DNA of 64,000 bases from Paragorgia papillata (Eukaryota; Cnidaria; Anthozoa; Scleralcyonacea; Coralliidae), in contig JAWNZC010000473.1 in NCBI GenBank assembly GCA_035771165.1, forward strand, positions 491,501-555,500, given 5' to 3'. Each line of letters opens with the position of its first letter. Position 1 is the stretch's first letter. Under the pieces are notes generated by a model, which was given only the letters and a program-made list of their open reading frames with translations, ran no database searches and had not been told where the DNA came from. Position numbers and translations under genes: made by a program. This document shows positions 1 to 10,429 of this stretch, piece after piece.

Positions 1-330
1 TTCAAAACTTTGAAGCAATTTTCATTAATGATAACCTTGTATTTGACATACAGTATGTCATTCATACCCGCTTAAACCCACATCTGAGAATTTAAAAAAT
101 CTTCTGTGTCAAAGATAAAAGTGCTAATTAAACAGTCGGTTTTGTTCTAAGCAAAATGCCCACCAGATGACAGCCATTTTGACAAAAAGTAAAGGCACAA
201 ACACAATTAACTTCCATGATGCATCGCTAGAATGGGAATTGTCTGTTGCAAGTTATGATTATGTAACGCCCATCATGGTTATCACCAAGTTGAGAACTGT
301 TGAGTAAAATCATCTGACGTTACCTTGGTG
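1..330. other. AT-rich DNA, no gene seen
   Basis: I see no open frame of note, no RNA gene and no clear repeat boundary. The last part runs into the GGATCC-rich zone. Confidence 0.4.
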
Positions 331-500
331 AAAATCCTGAGCAGGATCCTATCAGGAACAGGAAATTTCATAGGATCTTACCAGGATCCTAGGTGATTCA
401 GGATCCTGTCTAGGATTCTGAACTGATCTTATAGGATCCTAGATGTTTCAGGATCCTATATAGAACAGGAATTACCACAGGATCCTGAATAGGTGCTATT
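331..500. repeat. degenerate GGATCC-rich repeat zone
   Basis: The palindromic word AGGATCCT or close variants (AGGATCTT, AGGATTCT) recur every 15-30 bases with irregular spacers. It resembles the organised minisatellites further right at 0.84-1.4 kb and 12.3-12.8 kb, and may be a decayed edge of the same family. Confidence 0.7.
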
Positions 501-835
501 AGGCTCTTGTATGATTCCTCATATATTACCTAATGTCCCTAATCCTGTTTAAAATCCTACTGGGAACTGAACTCATTAAATCAGCATAATATCTTGTGCA
601 TTAATCTATTACTGTAAGTATAAAGGGCAGACTGTTAAGAAATCCAGTGAAATTATCTAATGGGAAAAGGTTATTTTCTCAAATAAAACTCGTCCAAAAA
701 GAATCCTGGTTAATTATATTACTTTGAAAGAATGCATGAGTGCTGATGACAGGAAGACTGACAATATCATGCAGGATTATATCCTAGTGTACGAAACAAA
801 TAAGGTCTTGACAATGTTCTGCATGAAAAACAAAT

Positions 836-1415
836 ACTAGGATCTTGACAATATCCTGCAGGAAAATGATGTTATCTAGTTGACAATATTCCGTAAGAAA
901 ATTAGTGGGATCCTGAACATATATATCCTGTAGGAAAATAATAGGATCCCGACAATATCCTGTAGGAAAATAATAGGATCCATAGGAAAACGATAGTATC
1001 CTGACAATATCATGTAGGAAGATAATAGGATCCTGACAATGTCCTGTAGGAAAATGATAGGATCCTGACAATATCCTGTAGGAAAATGATAGGATCCTAA
1101 CAATGGCCTGTAGGAAAATAATAGGATCCTGACAATATCCTGCAGGAAAATGATAGGATCCTGACAATATCCTGTAGGAAAATAATAGGATCCTGACAAT
1201 ATCCTGTAGGAAAATAATAGCATCCTGTAAGAAAACGATAGGATCCTGACAATATCCTGTAGGAAACGATAGGATCCTGAACATATCCTGTAGGAAAATA
1301 ATAAGAACTTGACAATATCCTGTAGGAAAATGATAGGATCCTGTAGGAAAATGATACGATCCTGTAGGAAAATGATAGGATCCTGTAGGAAAATAATATA
1401 TAGGATCCTGATATT
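836..1415. repeat. 32-bp GGATCC minisatellite
   Basis: About 17 imperfect tandem units with a spacing of 32 bases, for example between the GGATCC sites near 1028 and 1060. A unit reads roughly GGATCCTGACAATATCCTG followed by TAGGAAAATGATA. Some units are shortened to 17-22 bases near the right end. Long open frames on the minus strand here, rich in repeated Phe-Leu-Gln-Asp and Ile-Leu, arise only from the repeat and are not genes. Confidence 0.92.
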
Positions 1416-1500
1416 AATGCTTTAGTAAAATAACAAGATCTAAGCACTAATAGAATTTTTATTTATTAAGGACGTTTGAGAGGCAGGCTTACCCTGGCTG

Positions 1501-1571
1501 CCAGAGGTTTTTCGACGCTCGTGGTATAGTGGGAGGGGCCAACCCGGAAGGCGAGCGCGAAAAACCTCTGG
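1501..1571. repeat. short inverted repeat (MITE-like hairpin)
   Basis: CCAGAGGTTTTTCG plus a CGCTCG block on the left faces CGAGCGCGAAAAACCTCTGG on the right, with a loop of about 30 bases. It looks like a short fold-back element or its remnant. No target duplication was resolved. Confidence 0.6.
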
Positions 1572-1739
1572 AATACCGAGCCGTGTTTTACTGTTTTGAT
1601 TTGAAATTTGAAACCGCCGTACCCGAGGGCCGTACGGGTAATCATATTTTAACAATCCAGAGTCAACTCTACTTTGTATTTCTCAAAGAAGTCATAATGC
1701 TATCGTCTCGACAGTCTTCTATACATTAGACCACTAAAA

Positions 1740-2880
1740 ATTGCTCAAATTTAATAAAACTGGTTTGATTTTAGTTCGGGCGACGTGACGCTGCCCGATA
1801 CTCAAAGTCAAATTAAAGGCGCATTTTTATATGTGGACATCTTAACCCTGGCAAAAGGTGTGTATTACACCTTTAACTTAGGACAAGGTGACAAGTTTTC
1901 TGGCGGCGTCTAGTTTCTGGCTACAATCAGTAGGCAGCCAACTGATTTGTTGCACGTGGTGTTTGTGAAACGAATGCGACCATTCATACTCTCAACCAAT
2001 AAGAATATAGCTTGTGTTCCAGTCAGAAAATAATTGGCTTCTTTTTTTAAGTGAACAACTGGGCGCGCGTTTTGTCTTCAGCATATTAACTTCGATCGCA
2101 TCTTTATTCCTGTGGCGTGTTCCGTAATATCGAAAGCAAGAAGAAAGCGTTGGTTATTTGTTGTTGTTTATTCGGGGTAGATTCATCGCAATGGCTGAGC
2201 GAATTCCTAACAGTGAGGGCTAGGCTTCAGAAGAAAATGCTGTCAAACAAGTATCCTGGTATGTCATTTATATCGTATTGCCCCATGCAGCTACGGTTTT
2301 CAAACGTGCGGGTTGCGCTATTACAATTCGGTTTTAGGATAGCTTACGATTGTTTCCGATGTAAATCAGTCGCGGAAAGAATGAAATTGTAAGGTCGCCG
2401 AAACATAAGGAATTTCTAACTACAATTCAGACATAATCGGCGCACAATGATATATAGTATAGCTGGTAGAAGCAGACACATGCAGCAAAGCCGGAACAGA
2501 CTAATCGTGAAATCTATTATTTGTCGGTTCCCGCTTCGCTTCTATTATAAACTTTTCCCTCCTATGCTAAATAATATAGTTCATTATTCAGTCCTATGGA
2601 CTTAGCGAAGGGACCGCATCCCATAATTCGGTATTCATTTCGACGCATCAGTTGATTCAGTTTGCAGTGGTATCTTGTCTCTTCATCAGAGTTGCAGCTT
2701 AAACTTTCGGCATGCTGTTGATCTCACTTCTTTCTGACGAAGAACCTGCGCGGCTACTATTAATGTCTGGGTCCAATTGTTTCTCGACCCAGTAATTTCG
2801 CCGCAACGAGTGCGCGGCCGCGTCGCTGTTTTTAGCGCTTTGCGACATTTTTTTCGATTACAAAATGGCGTTGCTAAGTA
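1740..2880. other. unassigned DNA with short ORFs
   Basis: Several frames of 70-90 codons are open (2117-2392 plus, 2686-2940 minus, 2777-2995 plus), but none shows a recognisable domain, a conserved motif or a clear start context. They overlap on opposite strands. I treat them as chance frames. A short exon cannot be excluded, since a donor-like CCTG/GTATGT follows a purine-rich stretch near 2260. Confidence 0.3.
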
Positions 2881-2911
2881 CCCAAGGAGTGAGGTATTAT
2901 GCGGGTCAGAA

Positions 2912-3020
2912 TCTGGGTATATAACCACGCAGAACAACACACCTGTCTTAAAGGTTTATACCGCTGACTGTATAGGCGCGCGGCATAAGATCTAGTATTC
3001 AAGATGGCGGCGAAACCATG
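2912..3020 (+). promoter_or_regulatory. TATA box and YY1-like start inside the left terminal repeat
   Basis: Just inside the terminus the sequence GGGTATATAACC offers a TATA element pointing inward. About 90 bases downstream comes CAAGATGGCGGC, which matches the YY1/initiator-ATG motif common at metazoan start sites and contains the ATG of the small ORF at 3004. The right terminal repeat has the same arrangement on the minus strand. Promoter function is inferred from motif and spacing only. Confidence 0.45.
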
Positions 3021-3225
3021 GAGAACTGTCGTTGTAAACGGAAAAATACAGTACATTTTTGCTGAACCACATTTAAAAGATCAGTCAAAAGTCAGAGCAC
3101 CATCTACGAGTTTAACCTCATTACGAAGACGTCGCTTAAAGCCAAAGGCCAAAGCCCAAAAGGTGGAACAAACTCAGTGTCAGTATCACTGTTATTACTG
3201 GCACATGAAGGATCCAAAATATTGA
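3004..3225 (+). CDS. small ORF in left arm, rearranged copy
   Basis: A 73-codon frame whose first 43 residues (MAAKPWRTVVVNGKIQYIFA and on to an arginine run) match the right-arm ORF on the minus strand. After the arginine run the frame enters an inverted copy of its own continuation, so its C-terminal third is antisense of the sequence that ends the right-arm protein. I do not recognise the protein. It may be a short element protein or a captured gene fragment. The right-arm version is the likelier original. Confidence 0.35.
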   Translation: MAAKPWRTVVVNGKIQYIFAEPHLKDQSKVRAPSTSLTSLRRRRLKPKAKAQKVEQTQCQYHCYYWHMKDPKY

Positions 3226-3318
3226 ATATTTTGGATCCTTCATGTGCCAGTAATAACAGTGATACTGACACTGAGTTTGTTCCACCTTTTGGGCTTTGGC
3301 CTTTGGCTTTAAGTCCAC
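3133..3318. repeat. near-perfect palindrome, about 90-bp arms
   Basis: The segment beginning TTAAAGCCAAAGGCCAAAGC is followed at once by its reverse complement, with the centre at AATATTGAATATT near 3225. The right arm of the element contains this segment only once, so the left arm gained an inverted duplication after the arms formed. Confidence 0.9.
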
Positions 3319-4085
3319 TTTAACAGGTCATTTGAGCCATGGTTATTGACACCCAGAATCTGGGTACAGATAACCATGGCACTTTTGACCTAAAGTTTTG
3401 TTGTTTTCTAAAGTTATATGAGTTGAAACAGTTTTGTCTGATCAAAAAATTATGATATCGTAATAAGTTCACTTTAACAGGTCATTTGAGCCATGGTTAT
3501 TGACACCCAGAATATGGGTACAGATAACCATGGCACTTTTGACCTAAAGTTTTGTTGTTTTCTAAAGTTATATGAGTTGAAACAGTTTTGTCTGATCAAA
3601 AAATTATGATATCGTAATAAGTCCACTTTAACAGGTCATTTGAGCCATGGTTATTGACACCCAGAATCTGGGTACAGATAACCATGGCACTTTTGACCTA
3701 AAGTTTTGTTGTTTTCTAAAGTTATATGAGTTGAAACAGTTTTGTCTGATCAAAAAATTATGATATCGTAATAAGTTCACTTTAACAGGTCATTTGAGCC
3801 ATGGTTATTGACACCCAGAATCTGGGTACAGATAACCATGGCACTTTTGACCTAAAGTTTTGTTGTTTTCTAAAGTTATATGAGTTGAAACAGTTTTGTC
3901 TGATCAAAAAATTATGATATCGTAATAAGTCCACTTTAACAGGTCATTTGAGCCATGGTTATTGACACCCAGAATCTGGGTACAGATAACCATGGCACTT
4001 TTGACCTAAAGTTTTGTTGTTTTCTAAAGTTATATGAGTTGAAACAGTTTTGTCTGATCAAAAAATTATGATATCGTAATAAGTT
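3311..4085. repeat. 154-bp tandem repeat, five copies
   Basis: Five almost identical units begin at 3311, 3465, 3619, 3773 and 3927. Each contains a dyad: GCCATGGTTATTG, then CCCAGAATCTGGG, then ATAACCATGGC. A further partial copy runs into a diverged unit near 4160-4290. Unit-to-unit differences are one or two bases (GTCCAC or GTTCAC), so the expansion is recent. Confidence 0.95.
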
Positions 4086-4687
4086 CACTTTAACAGGTCG
4101 TATAATATTTTTACCGCTATAGTAATATTCTTAGGCCTACTGTTATGTAATATTCTTGCCGTTATATGGTTATTCATACTCCCAGAATCTGGGTACAGAT
4201 ATCCATAGTACTTTTGACCTAGTTTAGTTATATTCTAAAGTTACATGAGTTGAAACAGTTTTTCTATGATCAAAAAATTATGATATCGTAACACGTTCAT
4301 TTAATCGTTTACTTGGTGTTCTCCAATTAGTGTATGAATGCACGGTCAGAATAAGTATCTTAAAATCAGCTAAATGTGCCAAAATACCAATTGTAACATG
4401 AAATGAAAAGCGCAAATTGTGCGTAAGAATCGAACTCACACCATCAACAACTAATGGTTACCATAACACATTTTGGGGGCTTCTCATGTTTTTTGTCGCT
4501 TTTTTGGGCGTTAGTTAGCCGGTTTGATCAGTTATTTTTGTAAATCAATTTTCCGACAAGTTCTTTGAAGGATTCTTTTGTTGTAGGACAAATACAATAT
4601 CATAATGATAATTTTCATTGAACATTATGATAAGTATGGGTTAGTCAATGCTACGAGTGTGATATGGGATTTAACTTCGCGAGTGAA

Positions 4688-4742
4688 GCTTAACAGCCAC
4701 GAGGCGCCGCAGGTCCCGAGTGGCTGTTGTTAAGCTTCACGA
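4688..4742. repeat. hairpin in element centre
   Basis: GTGAAGCTTAACAGCCAC pairs with GTGGCTGTTGTTAAGCTTCAC around a GC-rich loop. It lies between the left arm and the first small MITE. Confidence 0.75.
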
Positions 4743-4760
4743 CCGATGTTAAATCCCATA

Positions 4761-5085
4761 TACAGTGTGTATCAAAAAACTTCGAACCCTTAGAAAATGA
4801 ATTAGCATTCTTTTCAAACAACCTATTGTAGTAGTTTGAAAGCCCTAAGCACTTCGCTGAACCCACAGATGCGTAAAACACACGGTCTTATACACCTGGG
4901 AAATTAAGATAACTTGAAGTGTATGCATGGTGAAAGTATTTAAAAGCTTTTTCGCTTCGTTTAACTTATGTGCTGACTAATTTATAACGCAGCGCTTTTA
5001 GGGCTTTCAAACTACTACAATAGGTTGTTTGAAAAGAATGCTAATTCATTTTCTAAGGGTTCGGATTTTTTTGATACACACTGTA
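4761..5085. mobile_element. 325-bp TA-flanked MITE, copy 1
   Basis: Ends TACAGTGTGTATCAAAAAA and TTTTTTGATACACACTGTA, flanked by TA on both sides, as for Tc1/mariner-type MITEs. The inverted repeat runs for about 90 bases (through a block ending in GTAGTAGTTTGAAAGCC). No ORF for a transposase. It is nested in the centre of the 4.1 kb fold-back. Confidence 0.8.
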
Positions 5086-5213
5086 TATCACACGAGCCAG
5101 AATTACAGTGTTCTATATCTCATAGTGTGCTAAACGGTCAAGTTCATTAGTATTCCCTATATAGGGAATTATCTTTACAAAATTAAAACCGAAGATTCAG
5201 ATATACAGTGTGT

Positions 5214-5529
5214 ATCAAAAAAAACTGAACCCTTAGAAAATGAATTAGTATTCTTTTAAAACAACCTATTGTAGTAGTTTGAAAGCCATAAAAGCGCTGC
5301 GTTATAAATTAATCAGCACATAAGTTAAACAGGAAGAGAAAAAGCTTTTAAATACTTTCACCATGCATACACTTCAAGTTATCTTAATTTCCCAGGTGTA
5401 TAAGACCGTGTGTTTTACGCATCCGTGGCTCAGACGTGTTTTTAGGGCTTTCAAACTACTACAATAGGTTGTTTGAACAGAATACTAATTCATTTTCTAA
5501 GGGTTTAGTTTTTTTTGATACACACTGTA
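5214..5529. mobile_element. 316-bp TA-flanked MITE, copy 2
   Basis: Same termini as the copy at 4761-5085 and also flanked by TA. Its interior (CATAAGTTAAAC, AGCTTTTAAATACTTTCACC) runs in the opposite orientation to the first copy. The 77-codon frame starting near 5436 is a by-product of this repeat and the sequence after it. Confidence 0.8.
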
Positions 5530-5638
5530 TATGTCTAAGTAACTGCAACTGTAACTCGCGAGATTCTTTAATGGCGCATTACCAAACTCAAGGTTATGGA
5601 TGTGTTATGTCACCCAAAATGGTAAATGCTTGCTTATT

Positions 5639-5759
5639 TGGCCCAGGTCAAACGACGTACTTCACATGAGACGAACTCAATGCAAATGAACCTAAACAAA
5701 ATACTTTCCTAATTTACATTGAGTTTGACTCATGAAAAGTTCGACGTTTGACCTGGGCC
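5639..5759. repeat. imperfect hairpin
   Basis: GGCCCAGGTCAAACG on the left faces CGTTTGACCTGGGCC on the right, with further pairing around ACTCAATG/CATTGAGT. It belongs only to the right half of the fold-back and may be a very short insertion. Confidence 0.65.
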
Positions 5760-6366
5760 TTAAATAACTATGATAAATACTAATATGTTAAATCCCATAT
5801 CACACTCGTAGCATTGACTAACCCATACTTATCATAATGTTCAATTAAAATTATCATTATGATATTGTATTTGTCCTACAACAAAAGAATCCTTCAAAGA
5901 ACTTGTCGGAAAATTGATTTACAAAAATAACTGATCAAACCGCTAACTAACGCCCAAAAAAGCGACAAAAAACATGAGAAGCCCCCAAAATGTGTTATGG
6001 TAACCATTAGTTGTTGATGGTGTGAGTTCGATTCTTACGCACAATTTGCGCTTTTCATTTCATGTTACAATTGGTATTTTGGCACTTTTAGCCGATTTTA
6101 AGATACTTATTCTGACCGTGCATTCATACACTAATTGGAGAACACCAAGTAAACGATTAAATGAACGTGTTACGATATCATAATTTTTTGATCATAGAAA
6201 AACTGTTTCAACTCATGTAACTTTAGAATATAACTAAACTAGGTCAAAAGTACTATGGGTATCTGTACCCAGATTCTGGGAGTATGAATAACCATATAAC
6301 GGTAAGAATATTATATAACAGTAAGAATATTACTATAGCGGTAAAAATATTATACGACCTGTTAAA

Positions 6367-6674
6367 GTGAACTTATTACGATATCATAATTTTTTGATCA
6401 GACAAAACTGTTTCAACTCATATAACTTTAGAAAACAACAAAACTTTAGGTCGAAAGTGCCATGGTTATCTGTACCCAGATTCTGGGTGTCAATAACCAT
6501 GGCTCAAATGACCTGTTAAAGTGAACTTATTACGATATCATAATTTTTTGATCAGACAAAACTGTTTCAACTCATATAACTTTAGAAAACAACAAAACTT
6601 TAGGTCAAAAGTGCCATGGTTATCTGTACCCAGATTCTGGGTGTCAATAACCATGGCTCAAATGACCTGTTAAA
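6367..6674. repeat. 154-bp repeat, two copies in right arm
   Basis: Reverse complement of the left-arm unit. GTGAAC starts at 6367 and 6521 and the related GTGGAC at 6675, exactly 154 bases apart. Two copies here against five on the left shows independent copy-number change in the arms. Confidence 0.93.
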
Positions 6675-6900
6675 GTGGACTTAAAGCCAAAGGCCAAAGC
6701 CCAAAAGGTGGAACAAACTCAGTGTCAGTATCACTGTTATTACTGGCACATGAAGGATCCAAAATATTGCGACGTCTTCGTAATGAGGTTAAACTCGTAG
6801 ATGGTGCTCTGACTTTTGACTGATCTTTTAAATGCGGTTCAGCAAAAATGTACTGTATTTTTCCGTTTACAATGACAGTTCTCCATGGTTTCGCCGCCAT
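6670..6900 (-). CDS. small ORF of unknown function in right arm
   Basis: A 76-residue frame starting at an ATG embedded in a YY1-like CAAGATGGCGGC motif. It begins MAAKPWRTVIVNGKIQYIFA, has a short arginine run near residue 41, an acidic Asn-Ser-Asp-Thr-Asp-Thr-Glu patch near 55, and a hydrophobic end. It is the unrearranged version of the left-arm ORF; the ATG lies about 90 bases downstream of a TATA motif in the terminal repeat. I do not recognise a domain. It could be the first exon of a longer element gene or a captured host exon. Confidence 0.4.
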   Translation of the reverse strand: MAAKPWRTVIVNGKIQYIFAEPHLKDQSKVRAPSTSLTSLRRRRNILDPSCASNNSDTDTEFVPPFGLWPLALSPL

Positions 6901-7079
6901 CTTGAATACTAGATCTTATGCCGCGCGCCTATACAGTCAGCGGTATAAACCTTTAAGACAGGTGTGTTGTTCTGCGTGGTTATATACCCAGATTCTGACT
7001 CGCATAATACCTCAAGGAGTGACAGAGCAGAAAGGTTTACATTTGCTCCGAGATGAACTGTGGATGAACTAGTAAACGT

Positions 7080-8160
7080 CGTTCTCACTATACAGTAAAG
7101 CCGAAAACGACGAATGGTATTAAGAAAGTCGTCAATTCTTCAAGGTAAGCGATATTTATTTGGTTGCTAGTGAAGTATATTTGTCTGTTGTCTCACTTGT
7201 CTAGTGTGTTTGTATCGAGCCTCTACACATTTATGTGTACTTTGGTTTGACTTTTGAGTATTACACATATCTAAACATAAGCACAACAGTGAAGACAAAC
7301 ACTTACGGTCTGTCTCAAATTAATAAAGTGTGAATACCATTACTGTATATTATGATTTTAATAGTTACATACACAGTAAAATGTGATCTAATTGCCCAAA
7401 GACTTGAAAATCTTGACAACTTTGAAGTTCTTGCCATTGCTGTGCATTTAATCATGGTTTAATTTTTATTAATTTTTTTATTATTTATTGTTACTCTAGA
7501 TAACAATTCTTAATATTATATTGTTATATATTAGGACTGGTTTAATTACACATTAGAGCTTAAACTCACTACCCAACAACAAGTGCCTTAAATGCTTTAA
7601 ATAAACTGTTGACATTTTCTGCTTTTCTTCAGGTAACAATGCAATATTCCTTTTGACAATGATGATCCAGTGCATCCCCAAGCAATCTCGTGGAAGAAGG
7701 AACATAAAAGAACCAATCACAATTCAACATATACATGTGCCAACTGTTTTATATAAAATTAATAATATGGTGTACATTGAAGTAACCAAATAAAGTAAAC
7801 ATTTTGTGTTTATTTTTGGGTTGTGTGAGTGTATGTACAGTATCACAAACAGTGTACAATATATAATAACAAAATAATTTAGGAGCAGAGAGCTGTATTT
7901 AGCCATTCAGGTGATTCAAAATATGGTTTGGGCATGAGTAATAACAGCTTAATGTACATATACATGTATTTCTGCATCATAAGGTCATTAAACCTATCCA
8001 AGTAGCCCATTTATTAGAATTTTACACTCATGGCTAATGCCAGATGCTGTACTTCCAAGAAAAAATGTCAAAAGAAGCAAACTTGTAAACCATTGCTCAG
8101 CAGCAAAGTAGGGTGAATTAGCACTGACTGCGGCAACCGATCTAAAATAATTTTTTTCAG
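7080..8160. other. unassigned AT-rich DNA
   Basis: No open frame with a recognisable domain. A donor-like CAAG/GTAAGC near 7144 and an acceptor-like TTTTCTTCAG near 7632 could delimit a non-coding or very short spliced transcript, but nothing else supports a gene. The 60-codon minus frame at 7724-7906 is AT-rich and hydrophobic and probably chance. Confidence 0.3.
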
Positions 8161-8162
8161 CC

Positions 8163-10415
8163 TGAATAAATAATGGTAGGCAGGAGGCAAAATCAGTTGA
8201 AAATTATCTTGGCAGAGCAGAAGAATTTGTAGCCAGGAAGCAAAATCAGCTCAAGATAATCCTGGCAGAGCAGAATAATGGTAGTCAGGAGGCAAAATCA
8301 GTTCAAAATCATCTTGCCAGAGCAGAATAATGGTAGTCAAGAAGCAAAATCAGTTCAAAATCATCTTGCCAGAGCAGAATAATGGTAGTCAGGAGGCAAG
8401 ATCAGTTCAAAATCATCTTGCCAGAGCAGAATAATGGTAGTCAGGAGGCAAAATCAGTTCAAAATCATCTTGCCAGGGCAGAATAATGGTAGTCAGGAGG
8501 CAAGATCAGTTCAAAATCATCTTGCCAGAGCAGAATAATGGTAGTCAGGAGGCAAAATCAGTTCAAAATCATCTTGCCAGGGCAGAATAATGGTAGTCAG
8601 GAAGCAAAATCAGTTCAAAATCATCTTGCCAGAGCAGAATAATGGTAGTCAAGAAGCAAAATGAGTTCAAAATCATCTTGCCAGAGCAGAATAATGGTAG
8701 TCAGGAGGCCAAATCAGTCCAAAATCATCTTGCCAGAGCAGAATAATGGTAGTCAGGAAGCAAAATTAGTTCAAAATCATCTTGCCAGGGCAGAATAATG
8801 GTAGTCAGGAAGCAAAATCAGTTCAAAATCATCTTGCCAGAGCAGAATAATGGTAGTCAGGAAGCAAAATCAGTTCAAAATCATCTTGCCAGAGCAGAAT
8901 AATGGTAGTCAGGAGGCAAAATCAGTTCAAAATCATCTTGCCAGAGCAGAATAATGGTAGTCAGGAAGCAAAATTAGTTCAAAATCATCTTGCCAGGGCA
9001 GAATAATGGTAGTCAGGAAGCAAAATCAGTTCAAAATCATCTTGCCAGAGCAGAATAATGGTAGTCAGGAAGCAAAATCAGTTCAAAATCATCTTGCCAG
9101 AGCAGAATAATGGTAGTCAGGAGGCAAAATCAGTTCAAAATCATCTTGCCAGAGCAGAATAATGGTAGTCAGGAGGCAAAATCAGTTCAAAATCATCTTG
9201 CCAGAGCAGAATAATGGTAGTCAGGAGGCAAGATCAGTTCAAAATCATCTTGCCAGAGCAGAATAATGGTAGTCAGGAGGCAAAATCAGTTCAAAATCAT
9301 CTTGCCAGGGCAGAATAATGGTAGTCAGGAAGCAAAATTAGTTCAAAATCATCTTGCCAGGGCAGAATAATGGTAGTCAGGAAGCAAAATCAGTTCAAAA
9401 TCATCTTGCCAGAGCAGAATAATGGTAGTCAGGAAGCAAAATCAGTTCAAAATCATCTTGCCAGAGCAGAATAATGGTAGTCAGGAGGCAAAATCAATTC
9501 AAAATCATCTTGCCAGAGCAGAATAATGGTAGTCAGGAGGCAAAATCAGTTCAAAATCATCTTGCCAGAGCAGAATAATGGTAGTCAGGAGGCAAGATCA
9601 GTTCAAAATCATCTTGCCAGAGCAGAATAATGGTAGTCAGGAGGCAAAATCAGTTCAAAATCATCTTGCCAGGGCAGAATAATGGTAGTCAGGAAGCAAA
9701 ATCAGTTCAAAATCATCTTGCCAGGGCAGAATAATGGTAGTCAGGAAGCAAAATTAGTTCAAAATCATCTTGCCAGGGTGGAATAATGGTAGTCAGGAAG
9801 CAAAATCAGTTCAAAATCATCTTGCCAGAGCAGAATAATGGTAGTCAGGAGGCAAAATCAGTTCAAAATCATCTTGCCAGAGCAGAATAATGGTAGTCAG
9901 GAAGCAAAATCAGTTCAAAATCATCTTGCCAGAGCAGAATAATGGTAGTCAGGAGGCAAAATCAGTTCAGAATCATCTTGCCAGAGCAGAATAATGGTAG
10001 TCAGGAGGCAAAATCAGTTCAAAATCATCTTGCCAGGGCAGAATAATGGTAGTCAGGAAGAAAAATCAGTTCAAAATCATCTTGCCAGAGCAGAATAATG
10101 GTAGTCAGGAAGCAAAATCAGTTCAAAATCATCTTGCCAGAGCAGAATAATGGTAGTCAGGAAGCAAAATCAGTTCAAAATCATCTTGCCAGAGCAGAAT
10201 AATGGTAGTCAGGAGGTAAAATCAGCTCAGAATCATCTTGACAGAGCAGAATAATGGTAGTCAGGAGGCCAAATCAGTCCAAAATCATCTTGACAGAGCA
10301 GAATAATGGTAGTCAGGAGGTAAAATCAGTCCCAAATCATCTTGACAGAGCAGAATAATGGTAGCCAGGAGATAAAATCAGTTCAAAATTATATTGATAG
10401 GGCAGAATATTAAAT
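8163..10415. repeat. 52-bp satellite array, about 43 copies
   Basis: Tandem units spaced exactly 52 bases (GTAGTC at 8281, 8333 and onward) of the type AATGGTAGTCAGGAGGCAAA, ATCAGTTCAAAATC, ATCTTGCCAGAGCAGAAT. Units differ at a few positions (GGAGG or GGAAG, AGAGC or AGGGC, ATCAG or ATTAG), and blocks of variants recur in the same order, suggesting higher-order units. The outermost units are the most diverged. No coding frame. Confidence 0.97.
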
Positions 10416-10429
10416 GGTAAGAGGTAATC

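Larger units (their letters stand above)
2892..7012. mobile_element. 4.1 kb fold-back DNA transposon, Mutator-like (non-autonomous)
   Basis: The ends are inverted copies starting AGGTATTATGCG and ending CGCATAATACCT, flanked by a perfect 9-bp direct repeat CAAGGAGTG (2883-2891 and 7013-7021). Inverted homology continues for well over 1 kb in each arm, so the whole element can fold back on itself. A 9-bp target duplication with very long inverted repeats fits Mutator-like elements; Merlin also makes 8-9 bp duplications. No transposase is present. The left arm has five copies of an internal 154-bp repeat and the right arm two, and the left arm carries an extra local inversion, so the arms have diverged in structure. 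Two small MITEs sit near the centre. Confidence 0.85.

Noticed and set aside
784..1447. Minus-strand ORFs of 116-166 codons in the GGATCC array
   Set aside because: They are periodic readings of a 32-bp repeat in several frames, with no start context or domain.
8163..10415. Possible CRISPR array
   Set aside because: Units are directly contiguous 52-bp copies with no unique spacers, and the window is eukaryotic.
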